Shown here: in pieces, positions 1 through 7,823 of the stretch
Layout of the letters: each line of letters starts with the position of its first letter
Position numbering within the stretch: position 1 is the stretch's first letter
Assembly (NCBI GenBank): GCA_020636225.1
Contig: JACJYI010000005.1
Coordinates: 390,001 to 454,000 of the forward strand
DNA length: 64,000 bases
Source: Lewinellaceae bacterium
GTDB taxonomy: Bacteria > Bacteroidota > Bacteroidia > Chitinophagales > Saprospiraceae
Direction of reading: 5' to 3'
Made by a program: the position numbers and the translations under genes
Notes under the pieces: generated by a model
Seen by the model: only the letters and a program-made list of their open reading frames with translations
Told to the model about the DNA's origin: nothing
Database searches by the model: none

Positions 1-698
1 GGGATCTCCAGAGGGTAGGGATTGTCCGGTCCGAAGACCCGGTAGTCGATCACCACGCCGTCCTCGGCAGGATTGGGCGCCCCACTGTCCGGCGGCCAGT
101 TGCCCAGGTTGTTCGGCGGAAAGGCAAACCCCAGGATCTGCCCTAGCACAATAGGCCCGATGGTGATGGGCTGGATATGGCATACCCAGATGTTCATGTA
201 GCTGTCGGTATCCCAGGCATCGTTGCCGCCGTCCTCGGTGTGCTTGACCTCCGGGATGAGGTTGCCGCTGAGCAGGTCGATCTCGAACAGGGTATTGGTC
301 TGGATACGCTCGGTGGCTACCAGCTCAAACTGGATATCTGCCGAGCCGGCCACCCACTCGAACATGCTGCGCAGGTTGCCCGTATCGGCATTCATCCGGT
401 TGAAATCCTCGTTGAGCACCTGGATCTGCGCCTCGATCAGTTCGTCGGACAGGTTCTCTTCCGGCTGATTCCACACCACATGCACCACCACGGGGATGGT
501 CAGCGTGGTCCTGGGACCAGCCTGCATTTGTTTGGCCTGATCAAAGGTGGCCTCGATGGATTCGGCCAGGTCGGGATATTGGTCGGCGAGCAGGTCGCTG
601 AGCAACTCGTTGCCGCAGAAGATGCGGGGAGTGGTTTGGGCGCCGAGCATGCAAGGAAGCAAAAGGCCGACCAGGAGGGCAGGGAAGAAGTTTCTCAT
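1..698 (-). CDS. Secreted M43 (pappalysin/cytophagalysin-like) metalloprotease, C-terminus outside window
   Basis: The reverse-strand frame opens at the ATG at 698 with a signal peptide (MRNFFPALLVGLLLPCMLGAQ) and stays open to the window edge, so only about 232 N-terminal residues are present. The prodomain-to-catalytic pattern is typical of Bacteroidota M43 proteases: a VPVVVHVVW-like strand, then a segment about antiparallel nested indices (ELIEAQIQVLNEDFNRMNAD), then GGNDAWDTDSYMNIWVC and a DGVVIDYRVFG segment that normally lies just before HExxH. The zinc motif itself would be in the missing part. The family acts outside the cell and often carries PKD and T9SS sorting domains; those cannot be seen here. 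The strand and start are secure from the signal peptide; the family call rests on recognisable motifs only. Confidence 0.82.
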   Translation of the reverse strand, partial: MRNFFPALLVGLLLPCMLGAQTTPRIFCGNELLSDLLADQYPDLAESIEATFDQAKQMQAGPRTTLTIPVVVHVVWNQPEENLSDELIEAQIQVLNEDFNRMNADTGNLRSMFEWVAGSADIQFELVATERIQTNTLFEIDLLSGNLIPEVKHTEDGGNDAWDTDSYMNIWVCHIQPITIGPIVLGQILGFAFPPNNLGNWPPDSGAPNPAEDGVVIDYRVFGPDNPYPLEI

Positions 699-767
699 AG
701 GATGTGATGCGTCGTATTGGACTGTGATGATACGAACTTCACCGGGAACCACCAATACCTGGCGGGG

Positions 768-2840
768 TCAGTGAATGATCAACTTGTTGATCAGCATTCG
801 CCCGTTATTACTCGTCAAACGTACCACATAAACACCGGGAGCCAGCACGGAGCAATCCAATCGGGTTTGATCAGAAGGGAGCACGGCCTGTGTCAAGACC
901 AGTTGTCCTGAAGTGTTAAATAGGGTCAGTTCGCCGCCCGCTAGCTCTGGATAGTGGATCTGGACCAGTCGGGAATCACTGACCGGGTTGGGGAATATGG
1001 TCAATGCCTGAGTTGTATGGATCACAGGATCGATGGCTATAGTTTGGCAATCTTCTTTGATAGGTGTATCGGAGAGTTGGCGAAATTGTCCGGATCCAGC
1101 AATAAATGGATGTGTATTGTCTGGCCAGAATAATTCGCGATACCATCGAAGGTATTCATGCTCGCAATACGTTGAATCCCAGGTAAGGCCACCATTAAAA
1201 GACTCCAGAATAAGCCCGTGGTCACCGATGATCAATCCGTGGTCTTTGTTTTCAAAGTGAATGTCTTGCATGCCAGTAGCATCCAATGATTGAATGCTCC
1301 AATCCAATCCACCATTTGTTGTGGACAAAACTTTCCGAGAGGTGAGGATCCATCCAGTTTGAGGGTCAAGGAAGAACAGGGCGTTGGGGATTTCGTCCGA
1401 ATATTGATCGCCCAATGAAATTTCCTTGGCGAGAATGACCTCACCGTCCTGAATCACTCCAAATCGAACATTATAACTGGCGTGCCCACAATAATATAGA
1501 AGGTCGTTGGAAGGGGCACATATATCACGGATCCGAAATGCGTTCACCCCTTCAATTGCGCTCCAGGAGTTCCCACCATCCTGGGTGATGTAAATTGGCT
1601 CGGGGTATTCCCCACCCAGATAACTTACATTTTCATTGATTTGGAGTACATGTGAGATGTCATCTGGATCTGGGACGAATGTTGGAACCCAGGTTTTACC
1701 TCCATCATTGGTGAAAAAGACAGAAGTGAGTCCGTCAGGAATGGATGAGTTATATGGAGCCGGACCTCCTAAAATTCCGTTTGTCTCACTGGAAAAATAA
1801 ATATCCTGAATGGTGGCAATCACGTTGGCGAATGAATCGGGCAATGTATAGTCAAACCAGGATTGGCCACCATCATGTGTGGTGTGAATCGTTTTTTCCT
1901 CTACGAGGCTCCAGTGTTCATTCGTACGAACAAAGGCTTGGCGAGAATGGAAGGGCAATTCCATGGGTGGGACCCAATAATGAATACCGCCTACATTCAG
2001 AACCTCCTTGCTGACTTGTGGGTTGGGTCGGCAATTTGTGTAGGCAGATAATGTCACCGTATAGCATCCTTCATCTTTGAATTCATGAACAGGATCGATT
2101 TCTGAGCTCGTGTGGCCATCCCCGAAATCCCAGTGATAGGATGCAGCGAATGTAGAGTGATTTTCGAAAGTGAATTCATTTCCATTACACGAAAAAGAAA
2201 AACTGGGAATGGGATCAAAACAAGTTGTAGTTGCGCATGTAATCGCGGTATCTGCATCCGTATGTGAGTAAAGGACACCTGATGAATCCTGGACACAGAT
2301 CAATTCATAATGTTCACCATGTAGACTGTATGCGCTATGATCAAATCCATATTTCGTGCTGCCAATGCCTTCGATGATCTCGTGTTCTTCAACAGGCCAC
2401 TCAGTATTTTTCAGAATCAATCGCCTTCTGGGTTTGCCGTCACTGAGTGTTACGGTATCCTTGAGCAAGACCACAGAAATATATGTGGCACTTGGTGCAA
2501 CTCCATAAAGGGTGTCTCCTGCTTCACCTGTAAAGTCATAGAGCAAAGTCTTTTTGGCGAGGGGGCAGGGCCCATTTGGATTTACACGAAAATATTGGCC
2601 ATCTTCCTCTTGATAAAACCGTGGATGATCCGTCGTAGATCGGAATCGATGGAGGTTTTCTCCACAGACTATGGTGTCCTGATCATATTTAATTGACGCT
2701 TGAGTCCAGGAGCCGACAGGGGCATCGTACTGATTGAAATAATAGACTGTGCCATAGATCAACCCAGGGCTCGGAAAAAGCTGTTGGGCGGACAGAAAAC
2801 TGGAAAGGATCAGGAATAATAAAAGCAGGTGGCATTTCAT
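768..2840 (-). CDS. T9SS-exported PKD / BNR-type beta-propeller protein
   Basis: About 690 residues. The start at 2840 is preferred over 2858 because it puts MKCHLLLLFLILSSFLSAQ, a clean signal peptide, at the N-terminus. One PKD domain lies near residues 210-275 (YHWDFGDGHTSS followed by GCYTVTLSAYTNC). A series of photosystem-stability/BNR-like propeller blades follows, each with a T.DGG.SW or TNGGLDW signature. The last 75 residues form a type A T9SS C-terminal domain (LTIFPNPVSD ... GVYVVRLTSNNG ... INKLIIH). The protein should cross the outer membrane by T9SS and be cell-surface attached or released. No substrate can be inferred. It lies 70 bp downstream of the M43 protease start and on the same strand, so the two could be read together. 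Confidence 0.85.
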   Translation of the reverse strand: MKCHLLLLFLILSSFLSAQQLFPSPGLIYGTVYYFNQYDAPVGSWTQASIKYDQDTIVCGENLHRFRSTTDHPRFYQEEDGQYFRVNPNGPCPLAKKTLLYDFTGEAGDTLYGVAPSATYISVVLLKDTVTLSDGKPRRRLILKNTEWPVEEHEIIEGIGSTKYGFDHSAYSLHGEHYELICVQDSSGVLYSHTDADTAITCATTTCFDPIPSFSFSCNGNEFTFENHSTFAASYHWDFGDGHTSSEIDPVHEFKDEGCYTVTLSAYTNCRPNPQVSKEVLNVGGIHYWVPPMELPFHSRQAFVRTNEHWSLVEEKTIHTTHDGGQSWFDYTLPDSFANVIATIQDIYFSSETNGILGGPAPYNSSIPDGLTSVFFTNDGGKTWVPTFVPDPDDISHVLQINENVSYLGGEYPEPIYITQDGGNSWSAIEGVNAFRIRDICAPSNDLLYYCGHASYNVRFGVIQDGEVILAKEISLGDQYSDEIPNALFFLDPQTGWILTSRKVLSTTNGGLDWSIQSLDATGMQDIHFENKDHGLIIGDHGLILESFNGGLTWDSTYCEHEYLRWYRELFWPDNTHPFIAGSGQFRQLSDTPIKEDCQTIAIDPVIHTTQALTIFPNPVSDSRLVQIHYPELAGGELTLFNTSGQLVLTQAVLPSDQTRLDCSVLAPGVYVVRLTSNNGRMLINKLIIH

Positions 2841-2901
2841 GGGAGGAGAGATAGACATTACAAGTTAGTCTTTTCCACCATCCAATACAAGCAACACACT
2901 A

Positions 2902-3408
2902 TCAGGCTCCAGCCGCCTGCTCGATCTCCCCATCGGGTTTGATGCGATAGCGGTCCACTACACTCTGCGTAGGATCGGCCAGGTCGTCGTTGCCATCGTG
3001 CTCGCTCTCCACCATGAAGATCTCCCCATCGGCCGTGATCATGGCCGCGCCCTGGCGCACCTGGGTGTCAGCCACCTCCGTCTCTGCCAGGATCTTGCGT
3101 TCGATGAAGCGACCCTTCTTGTCCATGATCACCAGCACATACGCATAGTGCAGCAGGCCCGCCTTCCAGTACACCAGGCCGAGGTAGTTCTTTTCCTCGA
3201 AATGGAATCCCGGAATGTACTCCGTAAACTCGTCCGGTGTCTCGCCCTCCCAGGTGGCCAGGAAGAAATCCGACAGCATCTCCGGCAGGGGCTTGTTGTC
3301 GCGGGAGAAGGCATGGTGACTGGTAAAGGTGATGGTCACCGGCAGGTCGATGGCCGGGAAATAGGTCAGCAGCAGGGCGAGGTCCTCGGCAGTGGGTTGG
3401 GTAGACAT
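2902..3408 (-). CDS. Hypothetical cytoplasmic protein
   Basis: 168 residues, acidic, with no signal peptide or membrane segment. The start MSTQPTAEDLALLL at 3408 is preferred over the in-frame ATG at 3453 because an ACCTTTG box (a -7-like element, 3411-3420 on the reverse strand) lies between them, leaving a very short leader. The sequence is predicted to be mixed alpha/beta with a WxGxTPDEF-like stretch. I do not recognise a family. It is divergent from sdhC, with about 130 bp between start codons that holds the sdhC promoter. Confidence 0.6.
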   Translation of the reverse strand: MSTQPTAEDLALLLTYFPAIDLPVTITFTSHHAFSRDNKPLPEMLSDFFLATWEGETPDEFTEYIPGFHFEEKNYLGLVYWKAGLLHYAYVLVIMDKKGRFIERKILAETEVADTQVRQGAAMITADGEIFMVESEHDGNDDLADPTQSVVDRYRIKPDGEIEQAAGA

Positions 3409-3535
3409 GCCACAAAGGTCGGAATCTTTCCCATTTGCAGCGGTTCCGGTCACGGTTCACGAGGGCCTATACTTTAGAATCCTTCTAAATAAAAAAGGCA
3501 CGTGATCCTCCACCCGTCCCTACCTGTTTAGGCTT

Positions 3536-3543
3536 TACTTTTG
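3536..3543 (+). promoter_or_regulatory. Bacteroidota -7 box of the sdh operon
   Basis: TACTTTTG fits the TAnnTTTG -7 consensus of the Bacteroidota housekeeping sigma factor and lies 25 bp before the preferred sdhC start. I could not place a convincing -33 TTTG element, so this is a candidate only. Confidence 0.45.
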
Positions 3544-3568
3544 TGGACATTGAACATCCTTGCCATCT

Positions 3569-4264
3569 ATGAGCTGGTTTTCACACTTCCTGCACTCCTC
3601 GATCGGACAGAAGCTCATCATGAGCCTGACCGGTCTGTTCCTGATCCTCTTCCTGGTCGTCCATCTGATAGGCAACTTCCAGTTGCTGGCCGAGGATGGT
3701 GGCCAGGCCTTCAACCTGTACACCAAATTCATGACCAGCAATCCGCTGATCAAGACTGTTTCCTACGGGTTGTATTTCTTCATCCTCCTGCATACCTGGC
3801 AGGGCATCTCCCTGTGGCTGAAGAACCGGGCTGCCCGCGGATCCCAGGGTTATGCGGTCAAGCGGACCCGGGCGGTCGGCACCAGTGCCACCCTGTCCAG
3901 CCGGATGGCCTGGCTGGGGATCATCGTCTTTGTCTTCATCGTCATCCACATGGTCCAGTTCTGGCTCCAGATGAAGCTGGGCAACACCACCATGGTCACC
4001 TATCCCGGTCATGAGGGCGAGTACAAGGACCTCTACAGCATGGTGATCGCCGTGTTCAAGAATCCCGCCTTCGTGATCTTCTACGTCTTCAGCATGTACG
4101 TCATCGCCCTGCATCTCTGGCACGGCTTCCAGTCGTCCTTCCAGACCCTGGGCTTGAATCACAGCAAATACACGCCTTCCATCAAATTGATCGGCAAGGC
4201 GTATTCCATCCTGGTGCCCGCCGGTTTTGCGATCATTCCGGTCATCGTGTACCTCTTCCGTTAA
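3569..4264 (+). CDS. sdhC: Succinate dehydrogenase cytochrome b subunit (b558 type)
   Basis: 231 residues from the ATG at 3569 (MSWFSHFLHSSIGQKLIM); an in-frame ATG lies 9 bp upstream. Five hydrophobic helices are visible, with the SIGQKLIMSLTGL signature of the B-type single-subunit anchor and histidines in VHLIGN, LHTWQG, VIHMVQF and LHLWHGFQSS suited to ligating two hemes. The protein anchors SdhA/SdhB in the inner membrane and passes electrons to menaquinone. It is followed by sdhA after a 21-bp gap, so this is the first gene of the sdh operon. The order C-A-B is the usual one in Bacteroidota. Confidence 0.95.
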   Translation: MSWFSHFLHSSIGQKLIMSLTGLFLILFLVVHLIGNFQLLAEDGGQAFNLYTKFMTSNPLIKTVSYGLYFFILLHTWQGISLWLKNRAARGSQGYAVKRTRAVGTSATLSSRMAWLGIIVFVFIVIHMVQFWLQMKLGNTTMVTYPGHEGEYKDLYSMVIAVFKNPAFVIFYVFSMYVIALHLWHGFQSSFQTLGLNHSKYTPSIKLIGKAYSILVPAGFAIIPVIVYLFR

Positions 4265-4285
4265 CCTACCTACAATACCCGAGAT

Positions 4286-6286
4286 ATGAAAGTAGATGGT
4301 AAAGTCCCCGCAGGCGAACTGGCCCAGAAATGGACCACCTACAAATCGACCTGCCCCATCGTCGCCCCGCACAACAAGCGCAAGCTGGACGTGATCGTCG
4401 TGGGTACCGGTCTGGCCGGCGCATCCGCCGCGGCATCCCTGGCCGAGCTGGGCTACAATGTCAAGGCATTCACCTTCCACGACAGTCCCCGCCGGGCCCA
4501 CTCCATTGCCGCCCAGGGCGGGATCAATGCGGCCAAGAACTACGCCAATGACGGCGACAGTGTCTATCGCCTGTTTTACGATACCATCAAGGGGGGCGAC
4601 TACCGTGCCCGGGAGGCCAACGTACACCGGCTCGCGGAGGTGAGCGGCAATATCATCGACCAGTGTGTCGCCCAGGGAGTTCCATTCGCCCGCGAATACG
4701 GCGGACTCCTGGAGACCCGCTCCTTCGGTGGTGTGCAGGTGAGCCGTACCTTCTATGCCCGCGGCCAGACGGGACAGCAATTGCTGATCGGCGCCTACCA
4801 GGCCCTCAGCCGTCAGATCCATACCGGCAAGGTACAGATGTACAACCGGCATGAGATGCTGGACGTGGTGATTGTCGATGGCAAGGCCCGGGGTATCATC
4901 ACCCGCAACCTGCTCAATGGCAAGATCGAGCGCTTCGGCGCCCACGCTGTCATCCTGGCCACGGGTGGCTATGGCAACGTGTTCTACCTGTCCACCAATG
5001 CCATGAACTGCAACGTCACAGCCGCCTGGCGGGCCGTCAAGCGGGGTGCCCTGATGGCCAACCCGTGCTATACCCAGATCCACCCCACCTGCATTCCGGT
5101 GAGTGGCGACTACCAGTCCAAGCTGACCCTGATGTCGGAATCCCTGCGGAACGACGGCCGGGTGTGGGTGCCCAAGAAGAAAGAGGATGTCATGGCCATC
5201 CGGGAAGGCAGGAAGAAGCCCACCGAGATCGCCGAGGAGGATCGTGATTACTATCTCGAGCGCCGCTATCCTTCGTTCGGCAACCTGGTCCCCCGCGACG
5301 TGGCCTCCCGGGCGGCCAAGGTGGTCTGCGATGAAGGTCGCGGTGTGAATGCCAGCGGACTGGCCGTCTACCTGGACTTTGCCGCCGCCATCCAGCGCTA
5401 TGGCATGTCGCAGGCGCACGCCCAGGGGCTGGAGAATGCCGACAAGGCCACCATCACCCGACTGGGTGAACAGGTCATCGAGGAAAAGTACGGCAACCTG
5501 TTCCAGATGTATGAGAAGATCACCGGCCAGGATCCGTACAAGACCCCGATGATGATCTTCCCCGCCGTCCACTATACCATGGGCGGCCTGTGGGTGGATT
5601 ACAACCTGGAGACCAATATCCCCGGACTGTTTGCCCTGGGTGAAGCCAACTTCTCCGATCACGGCGCCAACCGCCTGGGGGCCTCTGCCCTCATGCAGGG
5701 CCTGGCTGACGGATATTTCGTCATTCCCTACACCATCGGCACCTTCCTCTCCGGGGAGATCCGCAGCGACAAGGTGGATACCAGCCATGACGCCTTTGCC
5801 CAGGCCGAGAAGGAAGTGAATGACCGCCTGTCCCGCCTGATGAACATCGGTGGCAACCAGTCAGTGGAAAGTTTCCATCGTCGCCTCGGACTGACCATGT
5901 GGGATTATTGCGGGATGTCCCGCAATGAGGAGGGCCTGAAAAAGGCCCGCCAGATCATCCGCGACCTGCGGGATGAATTCTACAAGGACCTCTATGTGCC
6001 GGGTACGCTCGACGAGTTCAATCCCGAACTGGAGAAAGCCAACCGGGTCGCCGATTTCCTGGAGCTCGGCGAGCTGATGGTGGTGGATGCCCTGCAGCGC
6101 CGCGAAAGTTGTGGTGGCCACTTCCGGGAGGAATGCCAGACCGAAGCGGGTGAGGCCCTGCGGGATGATGAACACTTCACCTATGTCTCCGCGTGGGAAT
6201 GGACGGATACCAACAAGGATCCGGAATTGCACAAGGAGGAGCTGGTGTTTGAGAATGTGGAGCTGAAAACGAGATCATACGCCTAA
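4286..6286 (+). CDS. sdhA: Succinate dehydrogenase / fumarate reductase flavoprotein subunit
   Basis: 666 residues, the normal size for the B-type enzyme. The FAD-binding motif VVGTGLAGASAA is at residues 38-49, and His72 in RRAHSIAAQGG is the residue expected to hold FAD covalently. The active-site stretches HPTCIP and GALWVDY-like MGGLWVDYN, and the C-terminal RRESCGGHFREE motif, are intact. It oxidises succinate to fumarate on the cytoplasmic face of the inner membrane, with SdhB as electron acceptor. sdhB does not follow directly: 711 bp carrying a four-helix-bundle gene and AT-rich repeats separate the two. A 735-residue open frame runs on the opposite strand of this gene and is only a high-GC shadow. 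Confidence 0.97.
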   Translation: MKVDGKVPAGELAQKWTTYKSTCPIVAPHNKRKLDVIVVGTGLAGASAAASLAELGYNVKAFTFHDSPRRAHSIAAQGGINAAKNYANDGDSVYRLFYDTIKGGDYRAREANVHRLAEVSGNIIDQCVAQGVPFAREYGGLLETRSFGGVQVSRTFYARGQTGQQLLIGAYQALSRQIHTGKVQMYNRHEMLDVVIVDGKARGIITRNLLNGKIERFGAHAVILATGGYGNVFYLSTNAMNCNVTAAWRAVKRGALMANPCYTQIHPTCIPVSGDYQSKLTLMSESLRNDGRVWVPKKKEDVMAIREGRKKPTEIAEEDRDYYLERRYPSFGNLVPRDVASRAAKVVCDEGRGVNASGLAVYLDFAAAIQRYGMSQAHAQGLENADKATITRLGEQVIEEKYGNLFQMYEKITGQDPYKTPMMIFPAVHYTMGGLWVDYNLETNIPGLFALGEANFSDHGANRLGASALMQGLADGYFVIPYTIGTFLSGEIRSDKVDTSHDAFAQAEKEVNDRLSRLMNIGGNQSVESFHRRLGLTMWDYCGMSRNEEGLKKARQIIRDLRDEFYKDLYVPGTLDEFNPELEKANRVADFLELGELMVVDALQRRESCGGHFREECQTEAGEALRDDEHFTYVSAWEWTDTNKDPELHKEELVFENVELKTRSYA

Positions 6287-6295
6287 CTGTGAAAG

Positions 6296-6345
6296 CACCA
6301 AAATTCAAATTCCAAATCACAAATAAATTCCAATTTCAAAAAAAA
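6296..6345 (+). repeat. AT-rich repeat, left flank of the four-helix-bundle insertion
   Basis: A low-complexity stretch built from the words AAATTCCAAATCACAAATAA and AATTCCAATTTC. It is roughly inverted relative to the longer block downstream at 6770-6950. The same words recur at 21786-21815 and 30525-30600. Such repeats commonly flank S23/four-helix-bundle genes in Bacteroidota genomes. Confidence 0.6.
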
Positions 6346-6347
6346 CA

Positions 6348-6752
6348 ATGACCGAAACCTATGGGTTGAATATTGATGAATGGTTGAGTGGAGTGAACGA
6401 AGGTTCACCGGCGTATAACCTGGAAGAACGAACGTATCAATTCGCCAGGGAAGTGCGGTTGTTTATCAAGGAGTTGCCATACTCTATCGCAAACACCGAG
6501 GATGCAAAGCAATTGGTCAGGGCGTCCGGATCGGTGGGAGCAAATTACATTGAGGCCAATGAGTCCTTGAGCAAGAAGGATTTCATGATGCGGATCAAGA
6601 TCTGTCGGAAGGAGTCCAAAGAGTGTGTGTACTTCATCCGCCTCATTCGTGAAACCCAACAATTGGCCAATGACCAGGAAGGATTCCGGTTACAGGATGA
6701 AGCCAGTCAGTTGAAGAAGATCTTTTCGGCCATTCTGGAAAAATCAAAATGA
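6348..6752 (+). CDS. Four-helix-bundle protein of the S23 / bAvd-like family
   Basis: 134 residues, mostly helical. The YQFAREVRLFIKELP start, the QLVRASGSVGANYIEANES core and the MRIKICRKESKEC stretch are characteristic of the family first found as 23S rRNA intervening-sequence proteins, also related to the Avd accessory protein of diversity-generating retroelements. No retroelement template or variable repeat is visible here, so a DGR role is not supported. The gene sits alone between sdhA and sdhB and is framed by AT-rich repeats unlike the flanking GC-rich operon. This looks like insertion into the operon of a dispersed repeat-flanked unit. It reads in the operon direction, so co-transcription with sdhB remains possible. 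Its biochemical function is unknown. Confidence 0.88.
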   Translation: MTETYGLNIDEWLSGVNEGSPAYNLEERTYQFAREVRLFIKELPYSIANTEDAKQLVRASGSVGANYIEANESLSKKDFMMRIKICRKESKECVYFIRLIRETQQLANDQEGFRLQDEASQLKKIFSAILEKSK

Positions 6753-6769
6753 TCCACTATGGTCGTTTC

Positions 6770-6950
6770 GAACATTCGAATTTATGATTTGGAATTTCAT
6801 CTTGTTTTGGTCATTTGAAATTGAGATTTGGAATTTATTTGAGATTTGTTTTTTGTGATTTGTGATTTCACCTTGTTTTGGTCATTTGAATTTAAGATTT
6901 GGAATTTGTTTGTGATTTGATATTTGTTATTTGGAATTTCACCCTGCCAA
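6770..6950 (+). repeat. AT-rich repeat block, right flank of the four-helix-bundle insertion
   Basis: About 180 bp built from GATTTGGAATTT and TTTGTGATTT words. It contains a direct repeat of about 42 bp (6796-6838 and 6866-6908, each starting TTCAYCTTGTTTTGGTCATT). Together with 6296-6345 it brackets the inserted gene. No coding frame is evident. The sdhB start follows 47 bp later. Confidence 0.65.
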
Positions 6951-6997
6951 TCTGTCAACTTCATGTTGAATTTTGAATAAACATAATCGTTAGCACG

Positions 6998-7750
6998 ATG
7001 AAACTGAACTTAAAAATCTGGCGCCAGAAGAATGCTTCCGATAAAGGAACATTCAAATCGTATACAGTGGATGCCAACACGCATATGTCCTTTTTGGAGA
7101 TGCTGGATGTGTTAAATGAAAGCCTGATCGCCAAGAAGGAAGAGCCGGTGGCGTTCGACCATGACTGTCGGGAGGGCATCTGCGGAGCCTGCAGCATGGT
7201 GATCGATGGTCAGCCGCATGGTCCATGGCAGGGCACGACCACCTGCCAGCTGCATATGCGGGAATACAAGGATGGGGATACCATCACTATCGAGCCTTAC
7301 CGGGCGAAATCCTTCCCGGTGATCAAGGACCTGGCGGTAGACCGGTCGGCCTTTGACCGGATCATCCAGGCGGGTGGTTATGTATCCGTGAATACCGGCC
7401 AGGCGCCGGACGGCAATGCCATTCCGGTAGAGAAGGAACAGGCTTCCCTGGCCTTTGAGGCGGCGGCTTGCATCGGTTGCGGCGCTTGCGTGGCAGCTTG
7501 TCCGAATGCGTCGGCCATGCTGTTCGTCTCCGCCAAGGTCAGCCACCTCGGACTGTTGCCCCAGGGCGATGTCGAGCACAGTGAGCGTGTCCTGAACATG
7601 GTCAAGCAGATGGACGACGAGGGCTTCGGCCGCTGCTCCAACGTCACCGCCTGCGAGGCGGAATGCCCCAAGGAGATCTCCGTCGCCAATATCGCCCGTC
7701 TTAATCGCGCCTATTTCAGTGCGGCGCTGGGGTCGGAGAAGAAGGTCTAG
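6998..7750 (+). CDS. sdhB: Succinate dehydrogenase iron-sulfur subunit
   Basis: 250 residues. The [2Fe-2S] cysteines are at 57, 62, 65 and 83 (CREGICGAC ... TTC). The second cluster region has C158, C161, C164 and C168 (CIGCGACVAACP), then C213, C219 and C223. This is a complete set for the three-cluster B-type subunit that connects SdhA flavin to the SdhC hemes. The final 54 codons are duplicated exactly at 12939-13099, and this copy is the one in frame with the full gene. The start at 6998 (MKLNLKIWRQ) is the family start. Confidence 0.96.
   Translation: MKLNLKIWRQKNASDKGTFKSYTVDANTHMSFLEMLDVLNESLIAKKEEPVAFDHDCREGICGACSMVIDGQPHGPWQGTTTCQLHMREYKDGDTITIEPYRAKSFPVIKDLAVDRSAFDRIIQAGGYVSVNTGQAPDGNAIPVEKEQASLAFEAAACIGCGACVAACPNASAMLFVSAKVSHLGLLPQGDVEHSERVLNMVKQMDDEGFGRCSNVTACEAECPKEISVANIARLNRAYFSAALGSEKKV
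7586..7746 (+). repeat. 161-bp direct repeat, copy 1 (3' end of sdhB)
   Basis: This stretch is identical, base for base, to 12939-13099, including every synonymous position. Identity stops one base before the end of the last sense codon (C here, G in copy 2), after which the sequences diverge apart from TAGG. The two copies are in direct orientation and bound a block of about 5.35 kb that carries only two T9SS-type genes. Confidence 0.9.
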
Positions 7751-7776
7751 GCCAAAGACATACTGGATGAATGAGA

Positions 7777-7806
7777 ACAGCCCGTCAATGTACATTGGCG
7801 GGCTGT
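7777..7806. terminator. Bidirectional hairpin terminator
   Basis: ACAGCCCG...CGGGCTGT with a second paired segment CAATG/CATTG forms a strong stem. It lies between the convergent ends of sdhB (7750) and the T9SS gene ending at 7824, and is followed by a T-containing tract. Confidence 0.8.
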
Positions 7807-7823
7807 TTATATGAGGGTGGTAC

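Noticed and set aside
3581..5788. 735-residue open frame on the reverse strand across sdhC and sdhA
   Set aside because: Antisense shadow of two well-recognised genes in GC-rich DNA; His/Gly/Asp-rich composition, no domain.
6348..6752. Possible diversity-generating retroelement because of the bAvd-like gene
   Set aside because: No reverse transcriptase, template or variable repeat nearby; the only reverse transcriptase (27607-28881) is a group II intron protein without DGR features.
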